DNA from: Candidatus Methanoperedens sp.
GTDB taxonomy: Archaea > Halobacteriota > Methanosarcinia > Methanosarcinales > Methanoperedenaceae
Length of the DNA: 56,743 nucleotides
NCBI GenBank assembly: GCA_030650845.1
Contig: JAUSDC010000225.1
Span: 1 to 56,743, forward strand
Direction of reading: 5' to 3'
Shown: in pieces, positions 1-8,470 of the stretch
Numbering within the stretch: position 1 is the stretch's first letter
How the letters are laid out: each line of letters begins with the position of its first letter
Made by a program: the position numbers and the translations under genes
The notes under the pieces: model-generated
Databases searched by the model: none
Seen by the model: the letters and a program-made list of their open reading frames with translations, nothing else
What the model was told of the DNA's origin: nothing

Positions 1-42
1 AAAGACAAAACAGCCTTTTTTATGAAACATAATAGTTTACAA

Positions 43-74
43 TGATACAATAAGTATTGATACATATTGTATCA
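43..74. repeat. perfect 10-bp inverted repeat, AT-rich
   Basis: TGATACAATA at 43-52 is exactly inverted as TATTGTATCA at 65-74, with a 12-nt loop that itself contains another TGATAC. It could be an operator or a transcript hairpin for a gene left of the window. No reading frame in the first 330 bases convinces me, so its target cannot be named. Confidence 0.5.
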
Positions 75-214
75 ACTAGACATGAAAACGATGTGCATAG
101 ATATATTAATTATTGAAAATGAGAACTTTTATGGGTATACAACGGGATCATGATTCTATACAAAAATGACATGTTTTTGGATATTATATTTTCCAAAACA
201 TCAAAAAACCGTCA

Positions 215-285
215 TTTGACAGGATTTACAGGATCGACAGGATACGATATTATTAGTTAATCCTGTAAATCCTGTCGATCCTGTC
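215..285. repeat. dispersed 71-bp palindromic element, copy 1
   Basis: The left arm (218-243) consists of three units of the word ACAGGAT spaced 9 nt apart. The right arm (260-285) carries three inverted units (ATCCTGT) with the same 9-nt spacing, so the element folds into an imperfect hairpin with 22 of 26 arm positions paired. A nearly identical copy lies at 34650-34720, differing at about three positions. It sits in non-coding DNA upstream of a minus-strand tRNA gene. Function unknown; it could be a mobile miniature repeat, a transcription-end structure or a protein-binding array. Confidence 0.8.
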
Positions 286-332
286 TGAAAATAATAAATA
301 TATTTAAAAAAGTACCCCTAATAACCGCAGGC

Positions 333-521
333 ATGGCGCTCGAGAAGTATTATGTGAACAAGGAAAAGTTTATGTGGAAAAAGGTAATCAAGTTTTCAAG
401 TAAGCATAAGCTGTGTTTGTATGAAAGTGATTTACAAAATAACATATCCTACCAGGGAACAAAAAAGCGATTTTACAATAAGGAAAGAAATTATTTGGGA
501 ATCCGAAGCCGCATCCAATGA
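333..521 (+). CDS. doubtful 62-aa basic ORF
   Basis: This is a short lysine- and tyrosine-rich reading frame with no recognisable domain. A TATA-like stretch (TATTTAAAAA, about 299-308) lies some 25-30 nt upstream of the ATG, the spacing expected for a leaderless archaeal transcript, which is the only positive evidence. There is no Shine-Dalgarno sequence. The rest of the 583-base stretch before the tRNA gene holds the inverted repeats listed separately and nothing else I can support. It may be spurious. Confidence 0.2.
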   Translation: MALEKYYVNKEKFMWKKVIKFSSKHKLCLYESDLQNNISYQGTKKRFYNKERNYLGIRSRIQ

Positions 522-583
522 GGAAGTTACTCAAATGGAAATGATGGGTTGATTTAATGTGGCTTCACTTTTGTAAAAAGAAA

Positions 584-668
584 TGCGGAGGATGGGATTT
601 GAACCCACGAATTCCTTCGAAACCAGCCCCTCAAGCTGGCGCCTTTGACCGGTCTGGGCAACCTCCGC
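584..668 (-). tRNA. tRNA-Leu (anticodon GAG)
   Basis: Read on the minus strand this folds as a class II tRNA. The acceptor stem is GCGGAGG/CCTCCGC with discriminator A, the anticodon arm is CCAGC-TTGAGGG-GCTGG giving anticodon GAG, followed by a long variable arm and a T-arm containing GGTTCAAATCC. The long variable arm together with GAG identifies leucine. CCA is not encoded. Confidence 0.95.
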
Positions 669-732
669 AAAGTGTGCTCCTTATAGTGGAGCCCAAAGAT
701 ATATTTTTTCAATAGAAAAGAGAGAACGCCCG

Positions 733-1524
733 TTAGAGCGTATCAAGTATCTCTCCTACTTTCTGTGCTCTTGACTTAATGCTATTCGCACCTTCAATAG
801 CAAGTTCAGCTGCTGTCATTGCACCGCTTGTCTCGAACATCATTACAAAAGATTCAGGATCATAACCTACAGAAATAGCATCCATTTCGCAGGCTTCTTC
901 ACATAACTTACATAATGAACATTCGATCTTATCGCTTTCCTCGACCATCACTTTGTTCTTTCCAGGCTTCAGGATATTTCGCGGGCATACATTGATACAT
1001 TCACCGCACAGGTCGCATTCCTTGAAAGTCAATTTCGGTACGTTCTTATATCCACTTACTGTGCCAACCTGCCATTTAGCATGCTGCCTGTAGGTTCCAA
1101 GCTTTGCAATAGCTTCCAGCACAACTTTGTGCTTTTCTTTGAGTTCAACGATGGGTATAGTCGCGTCCGCCGGGCAAACTCCCGGATCTGAGGAAACGAT
1201 ATCACCAGAATACACGACTTTTGGGCCTTCTGCGCTCAGGGTCATTGATACCTGGCATGTCGGGCAGCCTTTTCCTTCGCAGGTGCATTCCTCTGGCAGC
1301 GTAAAATTCTTCGTATCTGCTTTCAGAGGGATAAGCCCCATTCTCAAAGAAAGCTGTTCATCGAACAGGACAGATGTGTTATCATATATATTGATCTCAT
1401 CTATTGCCATTACCGGAACTTCTGCAAGAATGCTTCTTCTTAAAGCATTTGCAAATGATACCGGAACATCTGAAAGAATGAATCGGGCTTTGCGTTCTGA
1501 TAATTCAAGTATGTCAATATCCAT
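733..1524 (-). CDS. rpoD: DNA-directed RNA polymerase subunit D (Rpo3)
   Basis: This is the archaeal counterpart of the bacterial alpha and eukaryotic Rpb3 subunits. It pairs with subunit L to nucleate RNA polymerase assembly. The 263-aa protein has the alpha-like start (FANALRRSILAEVPVMAID, residues 24-42) and a ferredoxin-like insertion with two CxxCxxCxxxC groups at Cys170/173/176/180 and Cys202/205/208/212, as in Fe-S-containing archaeal D subunits. Another cysteine set (CTCEGKGCPTC, residues 80-90) could bind a metal. I chose the ATG at 1524, one base after the stop of rps11, because the 33-residue in-frame extension upstream is rps11 sequence read in another frame. It is the last gene of the ribosomal protein operon. 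Confidence 0.96.
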   Translation of the reverse strand: MDIDILELSERKARFILSDVPVSFANALRRSILAEVPVMAIDEINIYDNTSVLFDEQLSLRMGLIPLKADTKNFTLPEECTCEGKGCPTCQVSMTLSAEGPKVVYSGDIVSSDPGVCPADATIPIVELKEKHKVVLEAIAKLGTYRQHAKWQVGTVSGYKNVPKLTFKECDLCGECINVCPRNILKPGKNKVMVEESDKIECSLCKLCEEACEMDAISVGYDPESFVMMFETSGAMTAAELAIEGANSIKSRAQKVGEILDTL

Positions 1525-1525
1525 T

Positions 1526-1906
1526 TTACACGCGCCTTCCCTTTTTGGCTTTCGTACCATCATGGGGTATGGGTGTGGCATCCTCGATTCGACCGATCTT
1601 AATTCCAGCACGGGCGAATGCACGGATAGCAGCTTGAGCTCCAGGTCCCGGGCTTCTTTGCATATTGCCGCCAGGAGCTCTCACTTTAATGTGAATGCCT
1701 GTGACTCCTTTATCTCTTATTTTCTCAGATATCTGAGTAGCCATCTGCATGGCTGTATAAGGGGAACTCTCTTCTCTTGCGGATTTTGTTACCATTCCGC
1801 CGCTTGTTTTGGCTATTGTTTCTGCACCTGTCAGATCAGTGATCGTGATCAGGGTATTATTGAACGATGAATATATGTGGGCTACTCCCCATTTTTCAGT
1901 TGCCAT
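1526..1906 (-). CDS. rps11: 30S ribosomal protein S11 (uS11)
   Basis: This 126-aa protein of the small-subunit platform begins [22 protein letters not shown] and ends with the conserved basic tail ([18 protein letters not shown]), both typical of archaeal uS11. The length is normal. Its ATG overlaps the last base of the rps4 stop and its own stop sits directly before rpoD, so the genes are translationally coupled in the order S13, S4, S11, RpoD. That is the standard archaeal arrangement. Confidence 0.97.
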   Translation of the reverse strand: MATEKWGVAHIYSSFNNTLITITDLTGAETIAKTSGGMVTKSAREESSPYTAMQMATQISEKIRDKGVTGIHIKVRAPGGNMQRSPGPGAQAAIRAFARAGIKIGRIEDATPIPHDGTKAKKGRRV

Positions 1907-2505
1907 TATTTGTCAACCTCCGTCTTTGTTCCTGGCTGTTCTAACTTAGCCGACTCCTGTACTGCTTCCTTTGCAACATGTCCTGGTCTTGCTGGATGCG
2001 CATCAGCAGATAAAGGTGAGTTACCATAGTAACTCATTCCCAGTTCCTCATCCATTGAGACAATATAACCAGGCACTGTCACCTTTCTGCCTCCAACAGA
2101 GATATGACCATGAACAATGAACTGCCGCGCCTGTTTGAGCGTGTTTGCAAGTCCCTGTTTGTGAACCTGTGTCTGCAGTCTCCTGTCCAGGAAATTCGTC
2201 ACCTGGAGTGTTAGGATCTCATCAAGTCCTGCTTCTGACTTTAGAAGACCATATCTTTTCAGTCGGTTCAGGATGTTATCAGCATCTGTTTTTATATGTC
2301 CAGCTAGTGTTCTCTTCGCGCTCTCTGCGAGAAGTTTTCTTGCCAGTTCCCTGTAATTCTTAAGGTTGCTATGGGCTTTCCAGACCTCTTTTTTATTTCT
2401 GAGGCCATATGCCTTGATAAGTTCGACTTCACTGGCTATCCTGGCTGCCTGCCATGGATGTTTTGGTGTTTCGTATGATTTACTGTTCTTTCCCGGGTAT
2501 CCCAT
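1906..2505 (-). CDS. rps4: 30S ribosomal protein S4 (uS4)
   Basis: This 199-aa primary 16S rRNA-binding protein has the archaeal N-terminus ([18 protein letters not shown]) and a central S4 RNA-binding domain ([20 protein letters not shown], then [17 protein letters not shown], roughly residues 108-147). The C-terminal tail is acidic/basic and poorly conserved. It overlaps rps13 upstream and rps11 downstream by one base each, consistent with one polycistronic transcript. S4 of bacteria represses its own operon; whether that holds here cannot be read from the sequence. Confidence 0.97.
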   Translation of the reverse strand: MGYPGKNSKSYETPKHPWQAARIASEVELIKAYGLRNKKEVWKAHSNLKNYRELARKLLAESAKRTLAGHIKTDADNILNRLKRYGLLKSEAGLDEILTLQVTNFLDRRLQTQVHKQGLANTLKQARQFIVHGHISVGGRKVTVPGYIVSMDEELGMSYYGNSPLSADAHPARPGHVAKEAVQESAKLEQPGTKTEVDK

Positions 2506-3269
2506 TATTTAACACCTGCCTTCTTTTCTTCTTTCTTTTCTACTTTCTTTTCTACTTTCTTTTCGCCTTCTTTGGCTGCTGATTGGGATGCCTGGATAGC
2601 TGCACGGGTAACACCCACAGTCTTTCCTCTCCTGCCAGTCGACCTGGTGCGCTGTCCTCTTACCCTGAGGCCACGGTCATGCCTTAATCCTTTATATGAA
2701 CGGGCTTTCTTCATGAGGTTAATATCTTCATTCTTGCTAAGCAAAACATCCATCCCCAACAACTGTCTGTCCTCACCGGTCAGAATGTTGTTCTGCTGAT
2801 TCATCATCCATGTCGGCAGGACCGTGGAAATATTATCAACTGATGATTTTAATTTTTCGATATCAGCATCGTTCAGATATCCGATCGTAGCGATCGGGTC
2901 AAGACCGGAATTTATTGAAATTATCTTTGCAACCCGCCTGCTGATCCCCTTGATACCTGTAAGTGCATACTGGACACTCCTTCTTCCTTCAAGGTCTGTA
3001 TCAGCGACGCGCACGATATGTCTTATTTCTGGACCTTCTTCCTTTGCTTTGGGGGCTTCTTTCTTCCCCTCTTTTGGAGCGCCTTTTCGCTCCTTCTTTG
3101 CGTGCTCTTCCCCTTTCCCTTCGTGTTTCTTATCTTCTTTCTTTTCTTTCTTAGCCTCTTGAGGGACTTCCTTCTTGGGCGCTTCTTTCTTTGGAGCCTC
3201 TTTCTTATGGGCGTCCTTTACTGTTTCTTTGGTATCTTTGCTTTCTTTAACTTCTTCTTTTTTAGCCAT
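2505..3269 (-). CDS. rps13: 30S ribosomal protein S13 (uS13) with long Lys/Glu-rich extensions
   Basis: Residues about 81-230 are a normal archaeal uS13 ([20 protein letters not shown], helix-two-turn-helix, then [20 protein letters not shown]), a head protein contacting the inter-subunit bridges. It is preceded by about 80 residues of low-complexity Lys/Glu/Ala/Pro sequence and followed by about 20 residues of the same kind, so the 254-aa protein is far longer than the usual archaeal length near 150. A good ribosome-binding site (AGGAGG, seven bases before the ATG at 3269) supports translation of the whole extension. There are no frame breaks. First gene of the operon. Confidence 0.95.
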   Translation of the reverse strand: MAKKEEVKESKDTKETVKDAHKKEAPKKEAPKKEVPQEAKKEKKEDKKHEGKGEEHAKKERKGAPKEGKKEAPKAKEEGPEIRHIVRVADTDLEGRRSVQYALTGIKGISRRVAKIISINSGLDPIATIGYLNDADIEKLKSSVDNISTVLPTWMMNQQNNILTGEDRQLLGMDVLLSKNEDINLMKKARSYKGLRHDRGLRVRGQRTRSTGRRGKTVGVTRAAIQASQSAAKEGEKKVEKKVEKKEEKKAGVK

Positions 3270-3348
3270 CTTGATCCTCCTGTGGCTTTAGCCCCGGGGT
3301 TTCCCGGCGCGGCCCGTATTCTGGGCAACCCTAATACAAGTACTTAGC

Positions 3349-3361
3349 ATTTATATTTTAT
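3349..3361 (-). promoter_or_regulatory. TATA box of the rps13-rps4-rps11-rpoD operon
   Basis: On the minus strand the sequence reads AAAATATAAATG, a good archaeal TATA box, placing the transcription start near 3330. The roughly 60-nt leader between there and the rps13 ATG is markedly GC-rich (3281-3325), containing CCGGG-AAA-CCCCGG type self-complementarity. The surrounding intergenic DNA is AT-rich, so the leader probably folds. Confidence 0.55.
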
Positions 3362-3416
3362 GTACGACTATGGCTCAATCGTTAAGTATATTTTTAACCT
3401 TGACATACCGTGAACT

Positions 3417-4571
3417 ATGACCCACCAAATATATATGGACCACAGCTCCACAACACCGGTTGATGCAGCGGTCACTGAAGCAATGCTTCCTTACTTTTCA
3501 GAAAAGTTCGGGAATCCATCAAGTCTTTACACGATCGGGCGCGAGGCACGAAGATCAATGGAGGAGGCGCGCGCAAATGTGGCGGATCTGATAGGCGCCA
3601 AAAAAGAAGAGATAATTTTCACTGGCAGCGGCACAGAATCAGACAACCTTGCCATTAAAGGTCTGGCATACAGGAACAGGAAAAATGGCGACCATATAAT
3701 CACAAGCTCTATCGAACATCATGCTGTGTTATACACATGCAAATATCTAGAGACCCAGGGTTTCAAAGTCACATACCTCCCGGTAAGCAAAGAAGGGGTT
3801 GTGAACCCAACTGAAGTTGAAGCTGCGATAACTTCAAAAACAACGCTCATATCAATTATGCATGCCAACCCTGAGATCGGGACGATCCAGCCGGTCGAAG
3901 AGATAGGAAAGATCGCAAAAGAGAAAAACATTCCATTTCATACAGATGCGATCCCAACAGCAGGAAAAATTCCGATCAGTGTCGATGCAATGGGGGTTTC
4001 ACTTCTTTCATTAAGCGCCCATAAGATGTACGGGCCAAAAGGCGTTGGAGCTCTCTACATTCGAAAAGGGACAGGACTTACACCGCTATTACACGGTGGA
4101 GGACATGAGAGGGACATCCGTTCAGGCACAGAGAACGTCCCCGGCATCGTTGGATTCGGGAAAGCGGCTCAACTTGCAAAGGAACGCCTGCCTGAAGCTG
4201 CAAAAATAACAAAACTTCGTGATTCTCTTATCAAAGGCTTACTTGAAATAAAAGACTCATACCTTAATGGGCATCCTGAAAAACGCCTTCCTGACAATGT
4301 GAACATAAGGTTCAGTTATATTGAAGGCGAGTCCATGATATTGAACCTTGATATGAAAGGCGTAGCTGCATCCACAGGTTCGGCATGCTCATCTAAATCT
4401 CTTGAACCCTCTCACGTTCTTATTGCGACAGGTTTAAAACATGAAGAAGCGCATGGTTCGTTAAGGTTCACGCTCGGTCGCGCGAACACGCAGGACGAAG
4501 TGGACTATGTTATAACAGTACTTCCGGAAATAGTGAACAAACTCAGAATGATGTCACCCCTTGCGAGATGA
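3417..4571 (+). CDS. nifS: cysteine desulfurase (NifS/IscS family)
   Basis: This PLP enzyme takes sulfur from L-cysteine as a persulfide for Fe-S cluster and other thiocofactor synthesis. The 384-aa length is normal. Visible family features are His101/His102 (SIEHHAV), the PLP lysine Lys203 in LSAHKMYGPKG, and the catalytic cysteine loop STGSACSSKS with Cys324. Two positions are unusual: the common ANNEIG reads ANPEIG (Pro152), and the common HTDAVQ reads HTDAIP (Pro180), where a glutamine normally contacts the cofactor. iscU follows after four bases. A TATA-like AAGTATATTTTT lies near 3385, about 30 bases before the ATG. Confidence 0.93.
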   Translation: MTHQIYMDHSSTTPVDAAVTEAMLPYFSEKFGNPSSLYTIGREARRSMEEARANVADLIGAKKEEIIFTGSGTESDNLAIKGLAYRNRKNGDHIITSSIEHHAVLYTCKYLETQGFKVTYLPVSKEGVVNPTEVEAAITSKTTLISIMHANPEIGTIQPVEEIGKIAKEKNIPFHTDAIPTAGKIPISVDAMGVSLLSLSAHKMYGPKGVGALYIRKGTGLTPLLHGGGHERDIRSGTENVPGIVGFGKAAQLAKERLPEAAKITKLRDSLIKGLLEIKDSYLNGHPEKRLPDNVNIRFSYIEGESMILNLDMKGVAASTGSACSSKSLEPSHVLIATGLKHEEAHGSLRFTLGRANTQDEVDYVITVLPEIVNKLRMMSPLAR

Positions 4572-4575
4572 AAAT

Positions 4576-4959
4576 ATGACAGACGGATACAGTGAAAAAG
4601 TAATGGAGCATTTTGCGAACCCGCGAAACGTTGGGGAGATCAAAGACGCAGATGGTATTGGAAAAGTGGGCAATCCTGTATGCGGCGACCTTATGTGGAT
4701 ATACATAAAAGTCAAGGACAACAGGCTTGAGGATGTTAAATTCAAAACATTCGGCTGCGGCGCAGCGATCGCGACCAGCAGTATGATCACAGAGATGGCA
4801 AAGGGAAAGACGCTTGAGGAGGCGCTTGAGATCACAAGGAAAGATGTAGCTGAAGCCTTAGATGGTCTGCCGCCAGTGAAGATGCACTGCTCCAACCTTG
4901 CAGCCGATGGTCTGCATGCAGCAATAAAGGATTACCATGAAAGATCAGGGAAAAAATAA
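4576..4959 (+). CDS. iscU: iron-sulfur cluster assembly scaffold IscU
   Basis: This 127-aa scaffold receives sulfur from the desulfurase encoded just upstream and assembles [2Fe-2S]/[4Fe-4S] clusters. The three ligand cysteines are present: Cys36 in NPVCGD (with Asp38), Cys61 in FGCGAA, and Cys105 in KMHCSNLA. The ATG at 4576 matches the family start (YSEKVMEHFANPRNVG). An in-frame TTG at 4561 would overlap nifS and adds nothing conserved. The nifS-iscU pair is a minimal assembly system; no accessory chaperones are adjacent. Confidence 0.95.
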   Translation: MTDGYSEKVMEHFANPRNVGEIKDADGIGKVGNPVCGDLMWIYIKVKDNRLEDVKFKTFGCGAAIATSSMITEMAKGKTLEEALEITRKDVAEALDGLPPVKMHCSNLAADGLHAAIKDYHERSGKK

Positions 4960-4993
4960 GATTTCTCATCAAAGCAGTGATGCTTTGGTTTTT

Positions 4994-5347
4994 TCATTTA
5001 TTGTTGACGAAACTTCCAATGAATATATACCAGTTGTATACTGCCAGTATAAAGGATACCAGGAAGATGAGCTGCGTGAATTCTACAAGGTAAAATGTTT
5101 GAATGACGTCCCCTGAGGACGTGAACCTGATAACGAACTTAACAAGTGTATTCAGAGCAAATGCTGCACCTGCGACCGAGATATATATCCATGTTCTCTG
5201 CATTATTTCTTCGTTCAGGAACAGACGTGCTTTCAGCAAGTCCTTGTCCACCTTTCTCATCATGAAGAGGATCTGCCCTATCAAGAAAATAATTATGAAG
5301 GCAGCGCCTGCATTGTAGATCTCTATGAAAGTCTCTATAAAATTCAT
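4994..5347 (-). CDS. small four-helix membrane protein, unknown
   Basis: This protein of about 117 aa has four predicted membrane spans: about residues 10-30 (GAAFIIIFLIGQILFMM), a span near ISVAGAAFALNTLVKFVI, one near FTQLIFLVSFILAVY, and a shorter hydrophobic end. There are basic loops between them. I do not recognise the family. I start it at the ATG at 5347; a GTG at 5371 is also possible, with weak ribosome-binding sequence for either. It is convergent with iscU and divergent from rpiA, so it is probably transcribed alone. Confidence 0.6.
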   Translation of the reverse strand: MNFIETFIEIYNAGAAFIIIFLIGQILFMMRKVDKDLLKARLFLNEEIMQRTWIYISVAGAAFALNTLVKFVIRFTSSGDVIQTFYLVEFTQLIFLVSFILAVYNWYIFIGSFVNNK

Positions 5348-5559
5348 CGTATATGCCGCCGTGTAAATCACCTTTTTTTAATTACTCCTTCGAATTTAAT
5401 ATAGACATATTTCTAAACCCATCTATATATTGTTTTCTCTAGAAATAATTGTATATATCAAAAACATTCAATATTTCCATGTAAGACCTCAATATGTCTT
5501 CCTTGAACTTACACGTTAATGGATATTTATAAACAACAAAAGCATAATACTACAGCATT

Positions 5560-6246
5560 ATGAAAAATCAAAAGTGCAACCCTAAAGAGACAGCTGGCGA
5601 ATGTGCAGCAGGTTTTGTAGAGGATGGGATGGTTGTAGGGCTGGGCACAGGCTCTACAACAGCTTATGCAATAAAAGAACTCGGCAGACGTGTCGCAGAT
5701 GGTCTTGATATCCTTGGCGTGGCAACATCATTCCAGTCATCATTCCTGGCAGTAGAGAATGGCATCACTCTTACTACACTGGATGAACATCCTGAAATTG
5801 ACATAGGTATCGACGGCGCCGACCAGATAGCTGGCTTCACTGCAATTAAAGGAGGAGGTGCTGCCCACACCCGGGAAAAGATCGTTGCTCTGTCCTCCAA
5901 AAAGTTCGTGGTGGTCGTGGACGAATCCAAATGTTCAGATATCCTTTCACATCCTGTTCCACTTGAAGTGCTGCCCTTTGCCCTGAAGCTTGCAATAAGA
6001 CAGGTAGCAGAACTGGGTGGAAAAGCAGAACTGCGAATGGGAGTCAGAAAAGATGGCCCTGTGATCTCTGATAACGGGAATTTCATACTTGATGCTGATT
6101 TCGGAAGGATTGACGACCCTGGATCACTCGATACAAAACTTTCGCAATGCTGCGGGATCGTGGAACATGGGATATTTACTGGCGTTGATGCGGTATATAT
6201 TGGAAAAGGGGATGGGTCAGTGGAGATAAGGGAAAATTCATTTTGA
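5560..6246 (+). CDS. rpiA: ribose-5-phosphate isomerase A
   Basis: This enzyme interconverts ribose 5-phosphate and ribulose 5-phosphate, supplying ribose for nucleotides. The 228-aa protein has the family motifs GLGTGSTT (phosphate loop, residues 28-35), IGIDGADQI and [12 protein letters not shown], followed by VVDESK, and is of normal length. A TATA-like ATATTTATAAAC near 5522 lies about 30 bases before the ATG, which suggests a nearly leaderless single-gene transcript. It converges on the nucleotidyltransferase gene, with a 7-bp inverted repeat (285-291 and 301-307 after 6000) in the 70-base gap. Confidence 0.96.
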   Translation: MKNQKCNPKETAGECAAGFVEDGMVVGLGTGSTTAYAIKELGRRVADGLDILGVATSFQSSFLAVENGITLTTLDEHPEIDIGIDGADQIAGFTAIKGGGAAHTREKIVALSSKKFVVVVDESKCSDILSHPVPLEVLPFALKLAIRQVAELGGKAELRMGVRKDGPVISDNGNFILDADFGRIDDPGSLDTKLSQCCGIVEHGIFTGVDAVYIGKGDGSVEIRENSF

Positions 6247-6316
6247 TTTCAGTTAAGAGTTATACCGTGTTCGATTTAAATTGAATTGGCTAATCGAATG
6301 AGCCAATGAGGGAGGC

Positions 6317-7492
6317 TTACGAGCCTATTATATCGTTGCCGAAATCCTCATTTCCCAGGTTCTCGCTGACCTTAGTCCCATTCTTTACCCTGACCTCAGG
6401 CCAGATCCTTACCAGGGAGTTGACCGTAACTTCTTCCCCGATGATGACCCTTGGACCTATTACGGTCCCTGTCTCTAATATGCATGAATCCTTTATCTTT
6501 GTGGCATTGTCGATGACTGCGCTTGAAACCGCGGTGTTGGTACCTATTTCAACATTATCGTAAATATATGATGACAATATCCGCGAGTTATTACCTATCC
6601 TGCAATTTGAACCTATAGAAGTATAAGGTCCTATCAGGACGTTATCTCCTATGGAGGTATTCTCTCCGATGACTATAGGTCCAACGACCGACGAATTCGA
6701 GCCAAGGGAAACATCATGTCCGATATCTATGGGACCTGTCACCTTAGCATCCTTGATGTTCAATCGCCCTGAGATCTTTGTTCCCGGCATCTGCTCAAGC
6801 ATCCACCTGCACGCCTCCCTGTAAGCCTGCGGATTGCCAATATCTGTCCATCTTCCATGCACAAGGAAACCGTTAATGCGTTCCCCCTGCCGCATAAGAT
6901 CCGGGAAAAGATCTTTGGCAAAATCATATTTATTCTTTGGGACCCAGTCAAGCACCTCGGGATCGCAGATATATATCCCGGTACTGGCAAGGTTGCTGAA
7001 TATCTCGCCAGGACCTGGTTTTTCAAAGAACCGGTTTATCCTGTTATTCACGTCCATGTCAGCGATCCCGTAATCTCGCGGATCGTCTATCGGAAGCAAA
7101 CCTATTGTCACAAGAGCCTCATTTTTCTCATGAAAACGCACGAATTCGCGAAGCCCAAGGTCCATAACATGATCGCCACCAACTACCATGAATGGCTCGC
7201 CTTCGAAGAGTTCTTCTGCATTCTTAACCCCCCCTGCTGTCCCCAGTTTATCTTTCTCATGCACATATTCTACATGAACTCCGTACATGCTGCCGTCGCC
7301 AAGCGCTGCCTCGATCTCACCGCCAAGATAACCAAGGGTCAGCACGATATCGTTGAATCCCTCCTTTGCAAGATGCTCTACAAGGTGAACAACTGAGGGT
7401 TTGTTCAGAAGCGGGATCATGGGTTTGGGTCTGTCAAACGTGAGAGGTCTCAGTCTTGTACCCTCGCCGCCGCACATTATGCATGTTTTCAT
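6317..7492 (-). CDS. sugar-phosphate nucleotidyltransferase with left-handed beta-helix domain
   Basis: The N-terminal 230 residues are a nucleotidyltransferase of the glucose-1-phosphate thymidylyl/mannose-1-phosphate guanylyl group. They show the GGEGTRLRPLT nucleotide loop (8-18), DRPKPMIPLLNKP, GTAGGVKNA and VVGGDHV (metal-binding Asp). The C-terminal 150 residues contain hexapeptide repeats of the type IGxxVxIGxN, which form a left-handed beta-helix often involved in oligomerisation or acetyl transfer. It most likely makes an activated NDP-sugar for glycans or S-layer glycosylation. The exact sugar and nucleotide cannot be told from sequence alone. No glycosyltransferases lie nearby. Confidence 0.88.
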   Translation of the reverse strand: MKTCIMCGGEGTRLRPLTFDRPKPMIPLLNKPSVVHLVEHLAKEGFNDIVLTLGYLGGEIEAALGDGSMYGVHVEYVHEKDKLGTAGGVKNAEELFEGEPFMVVGGDHVMDLGLREFVRFHEKNEALVTIGLLPIDDPRDYGIADMDVNNRINRFFEKPGPGEIFSNLASTGIYICDPEVLDWVPKNKYDFAKDLFPDLMRQGERINGFLVHGRWTDIGNPQAYREACRWMLEQMPGTKISGRLNIKDAKVTGPIDIGHDVSLGSNSSVVGPIVIGENTSIGDNVLIGPYTSIGSNCRIGNNSRILSSYIYDNVEIGTNTAVSSAVIDNATKIKDSCILETGTVIGPRVIIGEEVTVNSLVRIWPEVRVKNGTKVSENLGNEDFGNDIIGS

Positions 7493-7601
7493 TATATTAT
7501 CGAACTGAGATTATTCTGAGGGTATATAGAGATAACGATAATAAGTGGTTTTCAAAATTGAGACAATACTATTATTATTTACACAAACCTATTGCTCTGT
7601 T

Positions 7602-7901
7602 ATGAAAGATGCTGTCAGGCAAACGGGTGAGGGTGTTGTGCTTGACCTTGATATCTCTCCTGGTGCAAAGGCTACCTGCATACACGGGTATAATCCCTGG
7701 CGTAAACGCATCGAAGTGCGGCTGTCTGAAAGGGCGCAAAAGGGAAAAGCCAATGAACAGCTCATATCATTCTTATCAGACCTGTTCCATGTTAATTCCA
7801 GGGATGTCAGGATCATCACAGGTTCTACCAACAGTAAAAAATCACTATTGATCACAGGCGCGAAGATGCCAGATATTCTAAAGATCTTGACGGAAAAATG
7901 A
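7602..7901 (+). CDS. UPF0235/DUF167 (YggU-like) protein
   Basis: This 99-aa protein carries the DUF167 pattern: SPGAKAT near residue 20, then VRLSERAQKGKANEQLISFLSDLF and VRIITGSTNSKKSLLI. The family is universally distributed small alpha/beta proteins of unknown function. I start at the ATG at 7602; the in-frame upstream stretch from 7545 is hydrophobic and not family-like. Its stop overlaps the start of the next gene (ATGA), so the two are translated together. Confidence 0.88.
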   Translation: MKDAVRQTGEGVVLDLDISPGAKATCIHGYNPWRKRIEVRLSERAQKGKANEQLISFLSDLFHVNSRDVRIITGSTNSKKSLLITGAKMPDILKILTEK

Positions 7902-8317
7902 ACATCAGAACTCTTGAGGATATGGAAAGGCTTGAAAAGCTGGACAAGCTTATTCTTGAACTTCAGGAGATGTCAGATATGGGGGCGATAATCATTGTTG
8001 AAGGTCGCAAGGATGTGGAATCGCTGCGGTCACTGGGAATAAAAGGAGAGATAACCCTGTCATCACAGCAGCCCCTGATCGATATCACAGAGCAGTTATC
8101 AAGGTGCGGGAAGGACATTGTTATTTTAACGGACTGGGATAGAAAAGGGGGAATGGTCGCTCGAAAGATCATAGACTACCTCCAGGCATATGGTATCATT
8201 CCAAATACCGATATCCGTGGCCGGATAAGGTTTCTTGTGAAAAAGAGGATCAAGGACATAGAAAGCCTCAGCAAATATATGGAAAAACTCAGATACGAAA
8301 TGTACGGAGCAGAATAA
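7898..8317 (+). CDS. stand-alone Toprim-domain protein
   Basis: This 139-aa protein is almost entirely a Toprim fold: IIIVEGRKDVESL (catalytic Glu near residue 35) and ILTDWDRKGGMVARKI (the DxD motif), followed by a short basic tail. Small archaeal Toprim proteins of this type (UPF0292) have been compared with RNase M5 and DnaG, but their role is not settled. It overlaps the UPF0235 gene by four bases. The next gene downstream, 327 bases on, is DnaG, whose Toprim motif ([17 protein letters not shown]) resembles the one here. Confidence 0.85.
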   Translation: MNIRTLEDMERLEKLDKLILELQEMSDMGAIIIVEGRKDVESLRSLGIKGEITLSSQQPLIDITEQLSRCGKDIVILTDWDRKGGMVARKIIDYLQAYGIIPNTDIRGRIRFLVKKRIKDIESLSKYMEKLRYEMYGAE

Positions 8318-8470
8318 TATTTTTAAAAACTGCATAAAAATTTTAAAACCACAACGTTTTTAAAGGTATTCATACTATTATAGTGATATGCATAGATGAA
8401 GATAGAAACATCATTTATGCGATAATCATCCATAGAAAAGTAGTTAGATATTCATAATCACTCTGGATTT

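Noticed and set aside
1127-1870. 247-codon frame opposite rpoD/rps11
   Set aside because: It is antisense to two conserved genes and reads as low-complexity Ser/Cys-rich sequence with no domain; it is a shadow.
5408-5447. Inverted 8-mers TATTTCTA/TAGAAATA in the spacer before rpiA
   Set aside because: The 24-base loop and AT-rich content make chance pairing likely.
6285-6307. 7-bp inverted repeat ATTGGCT/AGCCAAT between convergent genes
   Set aside because: It might be a terminator, but there is no T-tract and the stem is short; support is too weak for a feature.
6857-7396. 179-codon plus-strand frame inside the nucleotidyltransferase gene
   Set aside because: It lies opposite a strongly conserved catalytic domain and has no ribosome-binding site.
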